32,918 nt of DNA from an uncultured bacterium (GCA_903850545.1 CAINLW010000017.1:1-32918); one strand, 5' to 3'. Counted from the stretch's first letter, positions 7,087-14,637 are shown. The notes: generated from the sequence alone by a model not told the origin. Numbers and translations: made by a program.

Positions 7087-7695
7087 ATGAATGAAAAAGT
7101 TTGGATGGTTTTACGACCTAATTATGTAAACGGCACATTAAAAGACATAGGTCTTTGTGGCGCTGGATTTTTAATTAATTCAAATACTTTTATAACAGCT
7201 TACCACTGTTGCAATGAGTCTTGTTTTGTGCCGAAGGAAAATTATAATAATAACTTACTGATACTTTTACCTCCAGGAAAACAGGGATTGAAAATAAATA
7301 TAAATGAGTGTATATTTTGTAAAAATAAAGATATTACATTTATAAAACTAGATAGTAATTTCGATTATATAAAAAAATCCAAACCAGTAGAGGGAGAAAA
7401 AGTTTACAATATTGGATATATATCAGCTAAAATTGAAAGATACGTTAATAATAAATTGGAAATAAATTCGCAAGATAAAAGAAATGGGAGTGTTATAGAA
7501 AAATGTGATAACTATTCTATTTCCGCTCCCGATGTCTCCATAAATAATGTAAAAATTATTAAGTTAGATTATTCATGTGAGGTTGGTTTTAGTGGCGGCC
7601 CCTTATTAAACAACAGAAATGAAGTAATTGGACTAATGTCTCACAAAGATAAAAGTACTGGCAATGTGATTGCTATAAGTAGTGAGGAATTCTAA
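7087..7695 (+). CDS. Trypsin-like serine protease (S1/PA clan)
   Basis: 202 residues. The catalytic triad is visible in order: H40 in FITAYHCC, D82 in KNKDITFIKL, and S169 in VGFSGGPLL. Further signs of the chymotrypsin fold are the opening GAGFLINSN strand pair and the closing NEVIGLMSHK strand after the nucleophile. It is short, about one protease domain, with no PDZ domain and no signal peptide or membrane helix of its own, so as written it would act in the cytoplasm. Proteins of this size and fold occur as effectors in bacterial conflict systems, and its place between the nuclease-helicase and Fic genes fits that, but it may equally be a housekeeping protease. Several cysteines (C24, C41, C42, C46) are notable for a cytoplasmic protein. 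Confidence 0.8.
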   Translation: MNEKVWMVLRPNYVNGTLKDIGLCGAGFLINSNTFITAYHCCNESCFVPKENYNNNLLILLPPGKQGLKININECIFCKNKDITFIKLDSNFDYIKKSKPVEGEKVYNIGYISAKIERYVNNKLEINSQDKRNGSVIEKCDNYSISAPDVSINNVKIIKLDYSCEVGFSGGPLLNNRNEVIGLMSHKDKSTGNVIAISSEEF

Positions 7696-7751
7696 TTGCT
7701 TGAGAAGCGTCGAAAATAGTTAGCAACAATAGTTTTTTCGAGATAACATGT

Positions 7752-7757
7752 TAAAAT
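7752..7757 (+). promoter_or_regulatory. -10 box of a leaderless promoter
   Basis: TAAAAT at 7752-7757 lies exactly six bases before ATG 7764, the same spacing seen at many other genes in this window. No clear -35 element is seen. Confidence 0.55.
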
Positions 7758-7763
7758 ATATTT

Positions 7764-8075
7764 ATGTCTGACAACCAAATACAAACAACCGATGAGATGA
7801 AGCCCGAGGAGTTACCCGTCAAAAGTAATAACTTTTCATCGGGCAGGTCTCCGGCTACTGAAATACCGAACTTTGCACCTATTGACCAAACTATTTCCAC
7901 AACAGATTTCACACCCTCCGACATGCCGTCTGAGCCCCAAAACGGCTCACAGGACGCTTTTACTACGTCGTCTAACGAAGATTCCTCCGTCGCTTCCACC
8001 TTCGCTGAAGCTATGGGGGACAGGAAAGCTATGGAGGACAAGCAAAATGGAGCAGAATTTGCAGAAGAATTGTAA
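7764..8075 (+). CDS. Low-complexity protein, truncated paralogue of the 9527 gene
   Basis: 103 residues, rich in Ser, Thr, Pro, Asn and acidic residues, probably disordered. The segment TPSDMPSEPQNGSQDAFTT is nearly the same as in the protein at 9527-10201, and DNA 7911-7990 matches 9629-9708 almost base for base. It lacks the winged helix that ends the larger paralogue; its frame stops and runs straight into a terminator. A short internal duplication (gctatgg repeated around 8009 and 8028) suggests ongoing decay. The promoter is intact, so it may still be expressed. I read it as a truncated copy, possibly a pseudogene. The hairpin-forming segment around 7805-7847 is also inside the coding region. 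Confidence 0.5.
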   Translation: MSDNQIQTTDEMKPEELPVKSNNFSSGRSPATEIPNFAPIDQTISTTDFTPSDMPSEPQNGSQDAFTTSSNEDSSVASTFAEAMGDRKAMEDKQNGAEFAEEL

Positions 8076-8076
8076 A

Positions 8077-8100
8077 AACGCCGCGGTAACCCGCGGCGTT
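8077..8100 (+). terminator. Hairpin with the GCGG-TAAC-CCGC loop
   Basis: Ten-bp perfect stem (aacgccgcgg / ccgcggcgtt) around a TAAC loop, starting one base after the stop codon of the 7764 gene. It has the same loop and core as hairpins at 10252-10269, 13926-13947 and 16331-16352. Confidence 0.8.
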
Positions 8101-8203
8101 ATGCTTGATATTATACAAAACCCCAAAACAGGCCATATTTAGTGTTTTTCGTGTTTAGTTGACAATTGAATATAGGAGATTGGGTCAACCGCCATTAGCA
8201 ATA

Positions 8204-8255
8204 AGTTTACGCTGTTTGACTTGTGTAAACTGAAATGCTATATTTGTTTACACAA
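8204..8255 (+). promoter_or_regulatory. Operator-like GTTTAC repeats upstream of fic
   Basis: A perfect 10-bp inverted repeat (ttgtgtaaac at 8221-8230, gtttacacaa at 8246-8255) overlaps a second smaller one (agtttac 8204-8210, gtaaact 8225-8231). The three GTTTAC-type half-sites lie just upstream of the Fic gene. A dyad with a 15-nt gap and no T-run looks like a repressor site rather than a terminator. The Fic protein itself ends in a winged-helix-like domain, so autoregulation is plausible. Confidence 0.55.
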
Positions 8256-8288
8256 AGAAATTAGCATAAACTAAGTAATAAGATACAT

Positions 8289-9434
8289 ATGAAAAACATA
8301 ATAGGAACAGTAAAAAATCATCCAAAGGGCTATAATTATTTATCTCTTTTTCCGTTTCCATCAGAAGAGATAAGAAAAGCCACCTCTGTTGATTTAATAC
8401 AAAAATCCAATTATGCCCAGTTCTTGCTAGGCAAACTTTCTGGTATCACTGTGTTACTGCCTGACGTTGACTATTTCATTAGCTCATACGTTATGAAAGA
8501 CGCTTCTTCTTCATCACAAATTGAGGGTACAAAAGCGACGATGATTGATGCCCTTGAATACGCCGCTGATCCAGTAAATAAAGACGATACAGATGCTGAT
8601 GACATTTCACATTATATTGAAGCTTTGAATTATGGTCTTAAAAAATTAAAAGAAGACGATTTTCCATTTGTGCTTAGATTTATTAAGGAATTGCACAAGA
8701 AACTTATGCACAAAGCTCGCAAGACTCATTTTGCTGATCCTGGAGAGTTCAGAACAACACAAAACTGGATTGGAGGAACACGACCAGATAATGCAAGTTT
8801 TGTACCACCCGCACCAGAAGAAATGATAGAGCCCCTTCGTGATATGGAAAAGTTTATGCACACGCCAATGATTCACCCTATCATTGATGCTGGTTTACTT
8901 CATGCACAATTTGAAACAATCCACCCATTTTTGGATGGAAATGGACGTACAGGTAGACTCTTGATAACTTTCTATTTAATTCATCACAAATACTTAGAAC
9001 TTCCGGCATTGTTTCTTTCCTCATATTTTAAAAAGCATCAAAAGGTCTACTATCAGAGACTAAATGAATATCACAATGGAGATATAGCCCCATGGCTTGA
9101 ATTTTTTGTGGATGCTATAACAGAAACGGCACAAGAAGCTATAGAGATATCAAAGAAAATAACAAAATTAAGAGATAGAGACTTATCTATAATTTCTAAA
9201 TTAAGTAAAAAGACCTCTGATATAGCGCTAGGAGTTGTTCAAAGATTATATAAGGACCCTATTGTTTCCTCTACAACTATTCAGGAATGGGTAGGGCAGA
9301 CGAAACCAGGTGCTCTTAAATTTATCGATAAGCTTGTACAGGCAGATATACTTTCTTTGCACAGAAAAGGTGAAGGGACCCGCCCTTCTTTATATGCACA
9401 CAAGGAATACATAAAAATTTTTGCTGAAAAATAA
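8289..9434 (+). CDS. Fic family AMP-transferase with intramolecular inhibitory motif
   Basis: 381 residues. Fic enzymes transfer AMP (or other nucleotide parts) to a hydroxyl group on a target protein. The active-site signature HPFLDGNGRTGR is at 212-223. An inhibitory helix motif of the (S/T)xxxE(G/N) type is present near the N-terminus as S75-SQI-E79-G80, which places it in the class with internal (class II) autoinhibition. The order is an N-terminal Fic_N-like region, the Fic core (about 105-285), and a C-terminal winged-helix-like part (about 300-370) ending in a wing RKGEGTRPSLY. Length is normal for this subfamily. A separate small antitoxin is not needed and none is seen. The promoter region has inverted GTTTAC repeats. 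The target is unknown. Confidence 0.9.
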   Translation: MKNIIGTVKNHPKGYNYLSLFPFPSEEIRKATSVDLIQKSNYAQFLLGKLSGITVLLPDVDYFISSYVMKDASSSSQIEGTKATMIDALEYAADPVNKDDTDADDISHYIEALNYGLKKLKEDDFPFVLRFIKELHKKLMHKARKTHFADPGEFRTTQNWIGGTRPDNASFVPPAPEEMIEPLRDMEKFMHTPMIHPIIDAGLLHAQFETIHPFLDGNGRTGRLLITFYLIHHKYLELPALFLSSYFKKHQKVYYQRLNEYHNGDIAPWLEFFVDAITETAQEAIEISKKITKLRDRDLSIISKLSKKTSDIALGVVQRLYKDPIVSSTTIQEWVGQTKPGALKFIDKLVQADILSLHRKGEGTRPSLYAHKEYIKIFAEK

Positions 9435-9514
9435 ATACCGACTAAATCTCTAAAATTTAACTTATATAAATTTATGATTTATAATATGGTTTAATTTTTT
9501 GAGTATAAATATGT

Positions 9515-9520
9515 TAAACT
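9515..9520 (+). promoter_or_regulatory. -10 box of a leaderless promoter
   Basis: TAAACT lies six bases before ATG 9527. Confidence 0.55.
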
Positions 9521-9526
9521 ATTCTA

Positions 9527-10201
9527 ATGGACGAAAATCAAACACAAATAACGCCAATAGATAACACTCAAGCTTCTGAAACTACCCAGACTATAAATAC
9601 CAATACTCCAGTTATTACAACGGATTCCACACCCTCCGACATGCCGTCTGAGCCCCAAAACGGCTTACAAGACGCTTTTACTACGCCGTCTAACGAAGAT
9701 TCCTCCGTCGCTGAAGCTATGGAGGACAAGCAAAATGGGGCTGTAATAACGGAGAAAAGCGAAAATACAACCTGGATTCCTGCTTCCGCAGGAATGACAA
9801 ATGCAGGGGAAAATAATGAAATTAAAAATTCGGAGACAAACGAGGCGTTTCCACGGGGAGCGGAGCGACCTGAGGAAACGCCTCAAGCTTCGGTCCGACA
9901 ATCTTCAGCCTCGAATATTAATAGTAAAAGTTTTCTCGCTAGCTTACTTTCGAAAATGAAGGAAAAGCTGAGTTTTCGTACTGAAAAGCGTTTGGCGAAA
10001 ATTATGGAATTGGCTAATAGGAAGGCACAACCTAGTCAAATAAAAAGCCAATTTGACGGGGTAAAAATTACAAATGACGATGTTCAAAAACTTTTACGAG
10101 TATCTGATGCGAGCGCGGGGCGTTATCTTGCGAAACTTGTACAGAGAGGAAGTTTGAGAATTGTGGGGGCAAAAAATCACGAAAAATACTCAGCTAATTG
10201 A
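9527..10201 (+). CDS. Low-complexity N-terminus with C-terminal winged-helix domain
   Basis: 224 residues. Residues 1-140 are polar, Thr/Ser/Asn/Glu-rich and carry in-frame repeat elements: a block shared with the 7764 protein, a WIPASAGMT segment derived from a palindromic DNA element (9772-9798), and a segment encoded by an inverted repeat at 9842-9884. Residues about 145-224 form a compact basic domain with a winged-helix look: KITNDDVQKLLRVSDASAGR as the helix-turn-helix, then LAKLVQRGSLRIVG as recognition helix end and wing. I recall similar C-termini in Patescibacteria proteins. It is likely DNA-binding, perhaps a regulator of neighbouring genes. The variable N-terminus seems to tolerate insertions. 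Confidence 0.7.
   Translation: MDENQTQITPIDNTQASETTQTINTNTPVITTDSTPSDMPSEPQNGLQDAFTTPSNEDSSVAEAMEDKQNGAVITEKSENTTWIPASAGMTNAGENNEIKNSETNEAFPRGAERPEETPQASVRQSSASNINSKSFLASLLSKMKEKLSFRTEKRLAKIMELANRKAQPSQIKSQFDGVKITNDDVQKLLRVSDASAGRYLAKLVQRGSLRIVGAKNHEKYSAN
9772..9798. repeat. Palindromic element of the WIPASAGMT type inside a gene
   Basis: attcctgc at 9776-9783 and gcaggaat at 9788-9795 pair around ttcc. The element reads cctggattcctgc on the left and gcaggaatgac on the right and is translated as TTWIPASAGMT. Palindromes of this kind are widespread in intergenic DNA of diverse bacteria and often appear in predicted proteins as this peptide; that comparison is from memory. Confidence 0.75.
9842..9884. 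repeat. Inverted repeat inside the coding region
   Basis: gaggcgtttcc (9842-9852) and ggaaacgcctc (9874-9884) are perfect 11-bp arms around a 21-nt loop containing gcggagcg. It is translated as part of the disordered region of the winged-helix protein. Confidence 0.8.
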
Positions 10202-10205
10202 TTTT

Positions 10206-10275
10206 GGTGGCGGCTCAATCTGGTCCAGATTGAGCCACAAGGAGTGGTGGAGCCGCGGTAATCCGCGGCGTTTTT
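10206..10275 (+). terminator. Double-hairpin element, copy A
   Basis: Hairpin 1 has 12-bp arms (ggctcaatctgg 10212-10223, ccagattgagcc 10225-10236). A linker acaaggagtgg follows, then hairpin 2 (gccgcgg-taat-ccgcggc, 10252-10269) and a T-run. It follows the winged-helix gene by a few bases. A second copy at 13885-13950 has the same layout with paired base changes in both stems, so the structure itself is conserved. Hairpin 2 is a good terminator; the role of hairpin 1 and the linker is unknown. Confidence 0.8.
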
Positions 10276-10303
10276 GTGTATTAATTTGAAATTGTATTTA
10301 TGA

Positions 10304-10309
10304 TATACT
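10304..10309 (+). promoter_or_regulatory. -10 box of a leaderless promoter
   Basis: TATACT lies six bases before ATG 10316; TTAATT 17 nt further upstream may serve as the -35 element. Confidence 0.6.
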
Positions 10310-10315
10310 TTCAAT

Positions 10316-12148
10316 ATGAATATTAATGAACAAGCTCCGTCCAATGATATGACTGGAAAAGAAATAAAGAAAACAGATATATCATCTACTTGGGAGGAAA
10401 AAAGAGAAGAAATCTTGAAAGGACTTGAAAAAAAAGTTGCGGTTTCTTTAGATTTTGAAAAAGTAATTGACTCTTTGTCCATCGAGGATTCTCACGAAAT
10501 GGTGAAAACAACCTTGAGAAATTTTTTTGAAAAAATTAAAACTACGTTTTCTCAGGAGGTTCAAGATGCATTCGAAGAATTGAAAAGAAAGATAAAAGAA
10601 TATAATGAACTAAATACAGAAATAGAAAAAATAGAATACAAAGAAGGAGGAGAAGATAGTGAAGAATGTAATATCAAATCACAGGAAAGCGTAGTATTAT
10701 GCGATGAGATTGAAAAAATCTTAGAAAATAACGACGTCTCGTATATTTTTAGGTTGGAACAACTTATTGAGAGTTTGATATGGAAGAATGAATATGTAAA
10801 AGCTGTTAAGGAAGACAAAATCCAACTTGATGAAAATCTTCTAAAAATTGATCTTACAAAGATTGAAAAAATTATTTATGATACTTTCAATATAAATATC
10901 ATTTTGAATAATAGAGGCTTTGACGAAATTAAAAATGGTAAAAACATAAATGGACGTCATTTATCCAATACCCCCATCAATCTTATAAGAGGAGGAGAAA
11001 TGGATTGGAAAAAAACAATGGAACACGAAAAGATACACAATCTGACCGATGGAATACAGGATATTAGTGGTAGATTTTATGGGAATTTTCTAGGCGGAAA
11101 AATTGATCGCTATGCAAGGTTTCTTAGGCTCAAAGCTCCTAAACCTATGTTGACACGCGAAAAATTTCTTTTTACAAGAGCTCTGTCTCCCCGTCATTTT
11201 TTGAACAATTTGCACGATGAAATGTTGGCAGACATTTTATCTGGAATAAGAGATCCCGGTGCGAAGGATTCAATGGACCAGCTTATGTTTAGGTTGTCCG
11301 GAACATCAAACTTTACAGCTAGTACCAAAGAATATATTCAGCAAACCTTTAAAACACTAATTGAAAAAGTTACAGAAACAGGGGACACAGAATTTGTGGA
11401 TTTAGTGATAGATTTCATTAAACAAGTAGAAGTTGGATTCGAAAGAATAACAAAAGAGATAAAAATAATTACGGACATAAGTTCAAGACTCGGTCCACAG
11501 GCAGAAAAAGAAATTCAGCCACTGCTCTTTTTGTTACGTCCAACTCAGTATCGTCATATTAATGATTATCTTCAATTTAAATATCCTTCAAAATTTACTG
11601 AAATTGATGCTGTTGTTAGGGTCCTTGAAAATTTCGATATGGCGGCTTTAGAATCATTTAATGCATCGAAAGTTGAATTAACCAGACAGGATAAAGAGAA
11701 GATAAAAGGAATAATTAGGGAAAATGCATTTAGCTCCGGGGTTAAAGAATATGGGATTCATTCCTTAGAGGATTTAAGAAAATTTATGTATTTAGTCCAG
11801 ACGCTCGAAGGAAAATTGGAAAACTCGAAAAAAATGATTAAAGACTTGAACCAGCAACTAGTTATTAATTTCTGTGCTCTGAGTTTTAAAAATGGTCTTA
11901 AAGATAATCTTCAAAACTTATCCTCGCTATATGAACGATTGAACGATGAAGAAAAAAGTGGATTTAAGGAAGCGATTAAGAAATCTTTTAATCCCATTAC
12001 AATTGATATTAAATGGAAGGAAATTTTCAATGAAACTTTCGATCTTAAAAAATTCAAAGAGACTCCATCTTGGCAAGTGCTTTCAGCCCTTGGACTTACA
12101 GGTACAATCGAGGCGATGTTTAAAAAGGCTGGTAAAAAGAAAAAATAA
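10316..12148 (+). CDS. Large HExxH-containing protein, possible zinc metallopeptidase
   Basis: 610 residues, helical and charged, no signal peptide or membrane helix. Residues 1-110 are likely coiled coil. An HExxH motif, H237-EKI-H241, sits in KTMEHEKIHNLTDG, preceded by a short strand (INLIRGG). E302 in NLHDEMLADIL could be the third zinc ligand; this is inference. The last 300 residues are helical without a domain I recognise. A possible regulatory or targeting part surrounds the catalytic centre. It starts a four-gene operon: the next gene, also with HExxH, begins one base after the stop codon (12150). The promoter TATACT is six bases before ATG. A peptidase role is likely from the motif alone, and no family can be named. 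Confidence 0.65.
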   Translation: MNINEQAPSNDMTGKEIKKTDISSTWEEKREEILKGLEKKVAVSLDFEKVIDSLSIEDSHEMVKTTLRNFFEKIKTTFSQEVQDAFEELKRKIKEYNELNTEIEKIEYKEGGEDSEECNIKSQESVVLCDEIEKILENNDVSYIFRLEQLIESLIWKNEYVKAVKEDKIQLDENLLKIDLTKIEKIIYDTFNINIILNNRGFDEIKNGKNINGRHLSNTPINLIRGGEMDWKKTMEHEKIHNLTDGIQDISGRFYGNFLGGKIDRYARFLRLKAPKPMLTREKFLFTRALSPRHFLNNLHDEMLADILSGIRDPGAKDSMDQLMFRLSGTSNFTASTKEYIQQTFKTLIEKVTETGDTEFVDLVIDFIKQVEVGFERITKEIKIITDISSRLGPQAEKEIQPLLFLLRPTQYRHINDYLQFKYPSKFTEIDAVVRVLENFDMAALESFNASKVELTRQDKEKIKGIIRENAFSSGVKEYGIHSLEDLRKFMYLVQTLEGKLENSKKMIKDLNQQLVINFCALSFKNGLKDNLQNLSSLYERLNDEEKSGFKEAIKKSFNPITIDIKWKEIFNETFDLKKFKETPSWQVLSALGLTGTIEAMFKKAGKKKK

Positions 12149-12149
12149 C

Positions 12150-13334
12150 ATGGCATTTAAACCGCAACAAATATTTGAAAAACCAATTGAAGAAATCAAC
12201 AATAAAGATGTTGCTGGTGAAATTGTTTCTGGAGTAATTGAAAAAGGAGATGGCAGACTGGTAAAATTCCTAAAAAATGAAGCAGATGTTTTAAAAGATG
12301 TTGTTTCTAATAATATACACACTTTTGAACTGATGACTATCGGTGCTTTTTGCATAGCATTTCCATCTTTTGGTGAAGGTTCGAGTTTACCTCTAGAAAG
12401 TTCAGAAACAGTAAAAACAGAATTAGTGAAAGAAAAGGTGGCGGTGGTAAAAAGTCCTGAGGAAGTAAAATTTTGTAATGATTTAGAAAAACTTGGTTAT
12501 TCTAAAACTGAAGTTGAAGAATTGTTTGATTTTGCAAAAAAAGGAGAAGTGTCTTTTGAAGATATGAAAGAAGTTATTAAAAACGCGAGTGAAAAAACTG
12601 ATAAAATGCTAGCTCTAAAGGCGTTTGCAATAGTTTCTGAAGCTATTAATCATCATAAACTTTCACCAGAGTTAAGAAAACAATTTTTGAAATACATAAT
12701 TCCAAATATTAAAAACGGTGCGATTATTATTAAAAAGGAAATAAGTAAAATGAGGGGAATAGAGGCCACATATAATCCATATGATGACGTGCTTGAGATT
12801 CCAGGTATTGATTTAAAAAATATTAATCAAATAAAGACCATAGTTCATGAGTTGACTCATGCGAAACAAGATGGGGAAAAAAAAGAAGAGAAAGAGATTA
12901 ACTCTGAATTTGAAGCTTATAAAACTATGGCTGAATATGAGTTAAGAAGTTATGGTTATATTAGAGACGATGAAAATGGAGGAATTATTTTTTCTGAAAA
13001 ATTTAAAATTGATAATGCAGCGCCAATGTATCAAATAGTTATGTTTGAATGCGTTTTAAGAAATATAAAAAATAATAAATATAAACAAAACACAGTTACA
13101 TTAGACGGATATAGTCTAGATGATACTGTTGCTACAGAAGAAGATTTAAAAATAATGATCGAACAAGCCTCAGATGAAGTAAAGACTAAAATTGCAGATG
13201 CTGAAGATGGGACGATAAATAAAGAGATTACTATAAACGATCCTAGGTATAAAGAAATATTAAAATCAGATATTAAAAACAAAGATACTTTTCATGATGG
13301 GTTTAAAAGAAATAGAACAAAAAATGATAAATAG
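12150..13334 (+). CDS. Second HExxH protein, HELTH zinc-peptidase-like
   Basis: 394 residues from ATG 12150; the frame is open upstream inside the previous gene but the ATG right after its stop is the natural start. H233-ELT-H237 in KTIVHELTHAKQDG is followed by INSEFEAYKTMAEYE, where E253 or E255 is well placed as the third ligand, as in gluzincin-type peptidases. A hydrophobic stretch around residues 60-73 could be a membrane segment or buried helix. A short pre-motif segment ATYNPYDDVLEIPG looks like the edge strand of the active-site cleft. Gene order and the 1-nt gap mean it is translated together with the 10316 protein, so the two may form a complex or act on each other. Substrate unknown. 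Confidence 0.7.
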   Translation: MAFKPQQIFEKPIEEINNKDVAGEIVSGVIEKGDGRLVKFLKNEADVLKDVVSNNIHTFELMTIGAFCIAFPSFGEGSSLPLESSETVKTELVKEKVAVVKSPEEVKFCNDLEKLGYSKTEVEELFDFAKKGEVSFEDMKEVIKNASEKTDKMLALKAFAIVSEAINHHKLSPELRKQFLKYIIPNIKNGAIIIKKEISKMRGIEATYNPYDDVLEIPGIDLKNINQIKTIVHELTHAKQDGEKKEEKEINSEFEAYKTMAEYELRSYGYIRDDENGGIIFSEKFKIDNAAPMYQIVMFECVLRNIKNNKYKQNTVTLDGYSLDDTVATEEDLKIMIEQASDEVKTKIADAEDGTINKEITINDPRYKEILKSDIKNKDTFHDGFKRNRTKNDK

Positions 13335-13587
13335 AACTCAAAAATTAAAAATAATATTGGATAAATATAAATTAAGCGAAAAGGACAAATCGCTGTGGTA
13401 TTTTTTTGCATTAAAGACAAGTACAAGAATTTTTGATACTGTTTTGGAATTTTTAGAAGAAAAACCTGAAATGATAAAGCTTTTGACTGAAAATTTGAAA
13501 AGTAAATTGGAGATATTTAAAACTAACAATGAGGATGCGTGGAAAAAATTGATGGAGGAAGAGAAGGGGGTTGTGGAGAAATTATAA
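13294..13587 (+). CDS. Small helical protein of the metallopeptidase operon
   Basis: 97 residues if started at ATG 13294, 87 if started at ATG 13324; both overlap the end of the preceding gene (stop 13332-13334), and neither has a clear Shine-Dalgarno site. The protein is all-helical and charged (EKDKSLWYFFALKTSTRIFD, then a Lys/Glu-rich tail). No membrane segment. I do not recognise a family. The overlap shows it is part of the operon, so it may be a partner or inhibitor of the HExxH proteins; that is only an inference from position. Confidence 0.6.
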   Translation: MMGLKEIEQKMINRTQKLKIILDKYKLSEKDKSLWYFFALKTSTRIFDTVLEFLEEKPEMIKLLTENLKSKLEIFKTNNEDAWKKLMEEEKGVVEKL

Positions 13588-13592
13588 AAAAT

Positions 13593-13874
13593 ATGGAAAA
13601 TAATAAAAAATCAAATAAATGGACAATGTTTTTAAAAGATTTAATTATTGGTGTTATTGTATCTCTCGTTTTTTGGTTCGGTCTCAATGGTCTTTTTGGT
13701 AAACAACTTCCAGTTTATGTTTTAATATTTATGCTTTTGGGAACACCAATTATGGCTTATGAAAATTATAAAATTAGAGAAAATAATATGAAAATCATTG
13801 AACAACTAAAAAATAAGGGTGTGAGTGAAGAAGAAATTAATAAACAACTCAGAGATTTACATATGATAAAGTAG
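13593..13874 (+). CDS. Small two-helix membrane protein ending the operon
   Basis: 93 residues from ATG 13593, five bases after the previous stop. Two membrane helices, about residues 16-33 (LIIGVIVSLVFWFGLNGL) and 38-53 (LPVYVLIFMLLGTPIM), are followed by a soluble tail in which EQLKNKGVSEEEINKQLRDL resembles a short SHOCT-like helical motif. It could anchor the operon products at the membrane. No known family is certain. The double-hairpin element follows about 10 bases after the stop. Confidence 0.65.
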   Translation: MENNKKSNKWTMFLKDLIIGVIVSLVFWFGLNGLFGKQLPVYVLIFMLLGTPIMAYENYKIRENNMKIIEQLKNKGVSEEEINKQLRDLHMIK

Positions 13875-13884
13875 CTGTTTTGGC

Positions 13885-13950
13885 GGTGGCTCAATCTAGA
13901 CTAGATTGAGTCACAAGGAGTGGGGGCGTCGCGGTAATCCGCGACGCTAT
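13885..13950 (+). terminator. Double-hairpin element, copy B
   Basis: Hairpin 1 ctcaatctag (13890-13899) with ctagattgag (13901-13910); linker acaaggagtgg identical to copy A; hairpin 2 gcgtcgcgg-taat-ccgcgacgc (13926-13947). Compared with copy A, stem positions change in pairs: GG/CC to AG/CT in hairpin 1 and C:G to T:A in hairpin 2. It ends the metallopeptidase operon. The T-run is poor (ctattcat). Confidence 0.8.
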
Positions 13951-13983
13951 TCATATTTACTAAAATAGATTACACTATTAAAT

Positions 13984-14553
13984 ATGGAAATTAAATCAGC
14001 AAAATTTGTGCGAGGGATTGTGAATATGGATCCGATACTTAAAGACGGTCTACCCCAAGTGGCTTTTATAGGCCGTTCAAATGTGGGGAAGTCCAGCGTT
14101 ATTAATTCGCTTGTAGGAAGCAAGACTTTGGTTAAAATCGGCAAAGTTCCCGGAAAAACAACCGAAATTAACTATTTTCTGATAAACAATAAATTTTATT
14201 TTGTAGACTTGCCAGGTTACGGTTACGCACAAGGAGGCAAAGTGCAAATCGAAAAAATTAGAAATATGATTGTTTTGTATCTCAGAGAAACTGGTACAAA
14301 ACCAACTTTGGTTATACTTATTATTGATATAAAAGCTGGGCTAATGGAATTTGATAAAAATTCACTCGCAGTACTTAGAGAAGAAGGAATAAATTATTTA
14401 GTAGTTGCAAACAAAAGTGACAAATTAAACCAAAAAGAAGCATCTGAACAACTAAAAAAAATCAGACGAGATGCAAATGAAGATGATATTGTTTTATACT
14501 CGTCTACCGAAAAACCCAGGTCAAAATTAATTCTTGATAAAATATTGCTTTAA
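13984..14553 (+). CDS. engB: Ribosome biogenesis GTPase EngB/YsxC/YihA
   Basis: 189 residues, normal for this essential GTPase, which helps assemble the large ribosomal subunit. G1 is GRSNVGKSS at 30-38, G2 T59/T60 in PGKTTEINYF, G3 DLPGYGYA at 75-82 (diagnostic of the family), G4 NKSD at 145-148, and a G5-like YSSTEKP near 172. The -10 box TACACT at 13971-13976 lies seven bases before ATG, consistent with a leaderless message. It stands alone as its own unit between the accessory operon and the ABC exporter genes. Confidence 0.95.
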   Translation: MEIKSAKFVRGIVNMDPILKDGLPQVAFIGRSNVGKSSVINSLVGSKTLVKIGKVPGKTTEINYFLINNKFYFVDLPGYGYAQGGKVQIEKIRNMIVLYLRETGTKPTLVILIIDIKAGLMEFDKNSLAVLREEGINYLVVANKSDKLNQKEASEQLKKIRRDANEDDIVLYSSTEKPRSKLILDKILL

Positions 14554-14637
14554 TTCTATTCTCTTAAAATTAAATTCTGACAATACGGTAATTCTCGCAA
14601 GCTAAAATTTACTCGATATTTTTTTAAATTTTTCCTG

